Shown here piece by piece: positions 63,681-64,000 of a DNA stretch of 64,000 nt. This stretch comes from Microbacterium mangrovi. Lineage in GTDB: Bacteria; Actinomycetota; Actinomycetes; Actinomycetales; Microbacteriaceae. How positions within the stretch are numbered: the stretch's first letter is position 1; each line of letters starts with the position of its first letter. Both the position numbers and the translations under genes were made by a program. The stretch lies in NCBI RefSeq assembly GCF_000802305.1, contig NZ_JTDK01000011.1:148790-212789 (forward strand). Reading direction: 5' to 3'. The notes under the pieces were generated by a model. That model made no database searches and was not told where the DNA came from. It was given only the letters and a program-made list of their open reading frames with translations.

Positions 63681-63785
63681 GGTCGTTGAGCGAGCGCAGC
63701 GAGACGAAACGCTCGCCCGGGTTTGGGCAGGCCCACACACCTCCGGTCGTTGAGTGAGCGTAGCGAGACGAAACGCTCGCCCCGG
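63681..63785. repeat. Two copies of a dispersed repeat (GGTCGTTGAGCGAGCGCAGC core)
   Basis: About 40-bp copies at 63681-63720 and 63745-63785, each containing GCGAGACGAAACGCTCGC, with a fragment near 63655. They occupy the 349-bp gap between the thi operon and the final gene. A related fragment lies within the ABC exporter linker (45701-45724). Confidence 0.85.
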
Positions 63786-63856
63786 GCTGAGCAACCAAGA
63801 CGCATTGCAATCCACTTGCATTATGGATGCGTGTTCGATAGTGTGGAGGTATCAGT

Positions 63857-63872
63857 TCGAACATTGCAACGA
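63857..63872 (+). promoter_or_regulatory. LexA-box-like site before the second DUF222-like gene
   Basis: TCGAACATTGCAACGA has a perfect left half and a degraded right half of the LexA consensus. Its reverse complement matches the site at 31945-31960 in 13 of 16 positions. It follows a possible promoter, TTGCAT (63816-63821)-N16-TAGTGT (63838-63843), so it would lie in the early transcribed region. Confidence 0.4.
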
Positions 63873-63888
63873 AGCCAGGGGGGATGCC

Positions 63889-64000
63889 ATGGCCGACACG
63901 TCGCACGGTGGGCTCTCTCCGGTGCTGTCCGACCTGGACGTGCTGGTCGATGGTCTCGGTGGTGCGCGGGCGCGGGTGGCGGTCGCGTTCGGTGCGGAGA
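63889..64000 (+). CDS. Start of a DUF222-family-like protein (runs off window)
   Basis: 37 codons only: MADTSHGGLSPVLSD, LDVLVDGLGGARARVAVAF. The helical start and the context (dispersed repeats, LexA-like site, as for the gene at 32005) suggest another DUF222/HNH gene. AGGGGGG lies five bases before the ATG. Confidence 0.5.
   Translation, partial: MADTSHGGLSPVLSDLDVLVDGLGGARARVAVAFGAE

Noticed and set aside
1..64000. tRNA or rRNA genes, insertion sequences, prophage or replication origin
   Set aside because: No cloverleaf or rRNA-like stretch, transposase, integrase with att sites or DnaA-box cluster was seen on reading; small RNAs cannot be excluded without a covariance search.

Overview
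The window is gene-dense, very GC-rich DNA from a Gram-positive actinobacterium. Heavy use of GCATCC/GGATGCC, TANNNT -10 boxes, many ATGA/GTGA gene overlaps, a mycosin/Ecc-type (ESX-like) type VII secretion system (T7SS), a mycoredoxin, and 13E12-type DUF222/HNH genes all fit Microbacteriaceae, most likely Microbacterium or a close relative. That placement is an inference from style and gene content; no rRNA or tRNA gene was found.

Region 1 (1-23.5 kb) is a two-part T7SS and polymorphic-toxin island. A leftward operon runs eccD, eccB, mycP, two small paralogous orphan genes, toxin 1 and its immunity gene (cut by the window edge). A rightward unit carries an EbfC/YbaB-like gene, toxin 2 and immunity 2. 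It continues with two WXG100 proteins, accessory proteins, a second mycosin, toxin 3, a tandem array of tryptophan-rich candidate immunity genes with a toxin-tail-like gene inside it, an EccD-like protein, an FHA/RDD protein and the EccC motor ATPase. The three toxins share an almost identical 822-bp 5' module (274 codons) ending in a DELM motif and then diverge completely. Copy 1 is inverted relative to copies 2 and 3, so recombination could invert or delete segments and re-pair toxin tails with promoters.

Region 2 (23.5-43.7 kb) is mostly metabolic and housekeeping: a resolvase-like remnant, a Na+/H+ antiporter with malate dehydrogenase, an ECF sigma factor with a membrane and surface tail, proline iminopeptidase, glutamate decarboxylase, a DUF222/HNH gene between two tandem-repeat clusters, a GMC oxidoreductase with an aldehyde dehydrogenase, and a histidine kinase/response regulator/tryptophan 2,3-dioxygenase/amidohydrolase operon. 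The kinase appears to have lost its 5' end at a junction with another 5'-truncated gene. A mycoredoxin and a GT2-GtrA glycosyltransferase follow.

Region 3 (43.7-64 kb) holds a MarR-controlled fused ABC exporter, a leftward K+ channel/ClC/HAD/SulP operon, and a rightward set with a formylglycine-generating enzyme, the sulfatase it probably activates and a second SulP transporter. It ends with a thiamine salvage operon (thiM-thiE-thiD/tenA-mscS) behind a TPP riboswitch, a dispersed-repeat region, and the start of a second DUF222-like gene.
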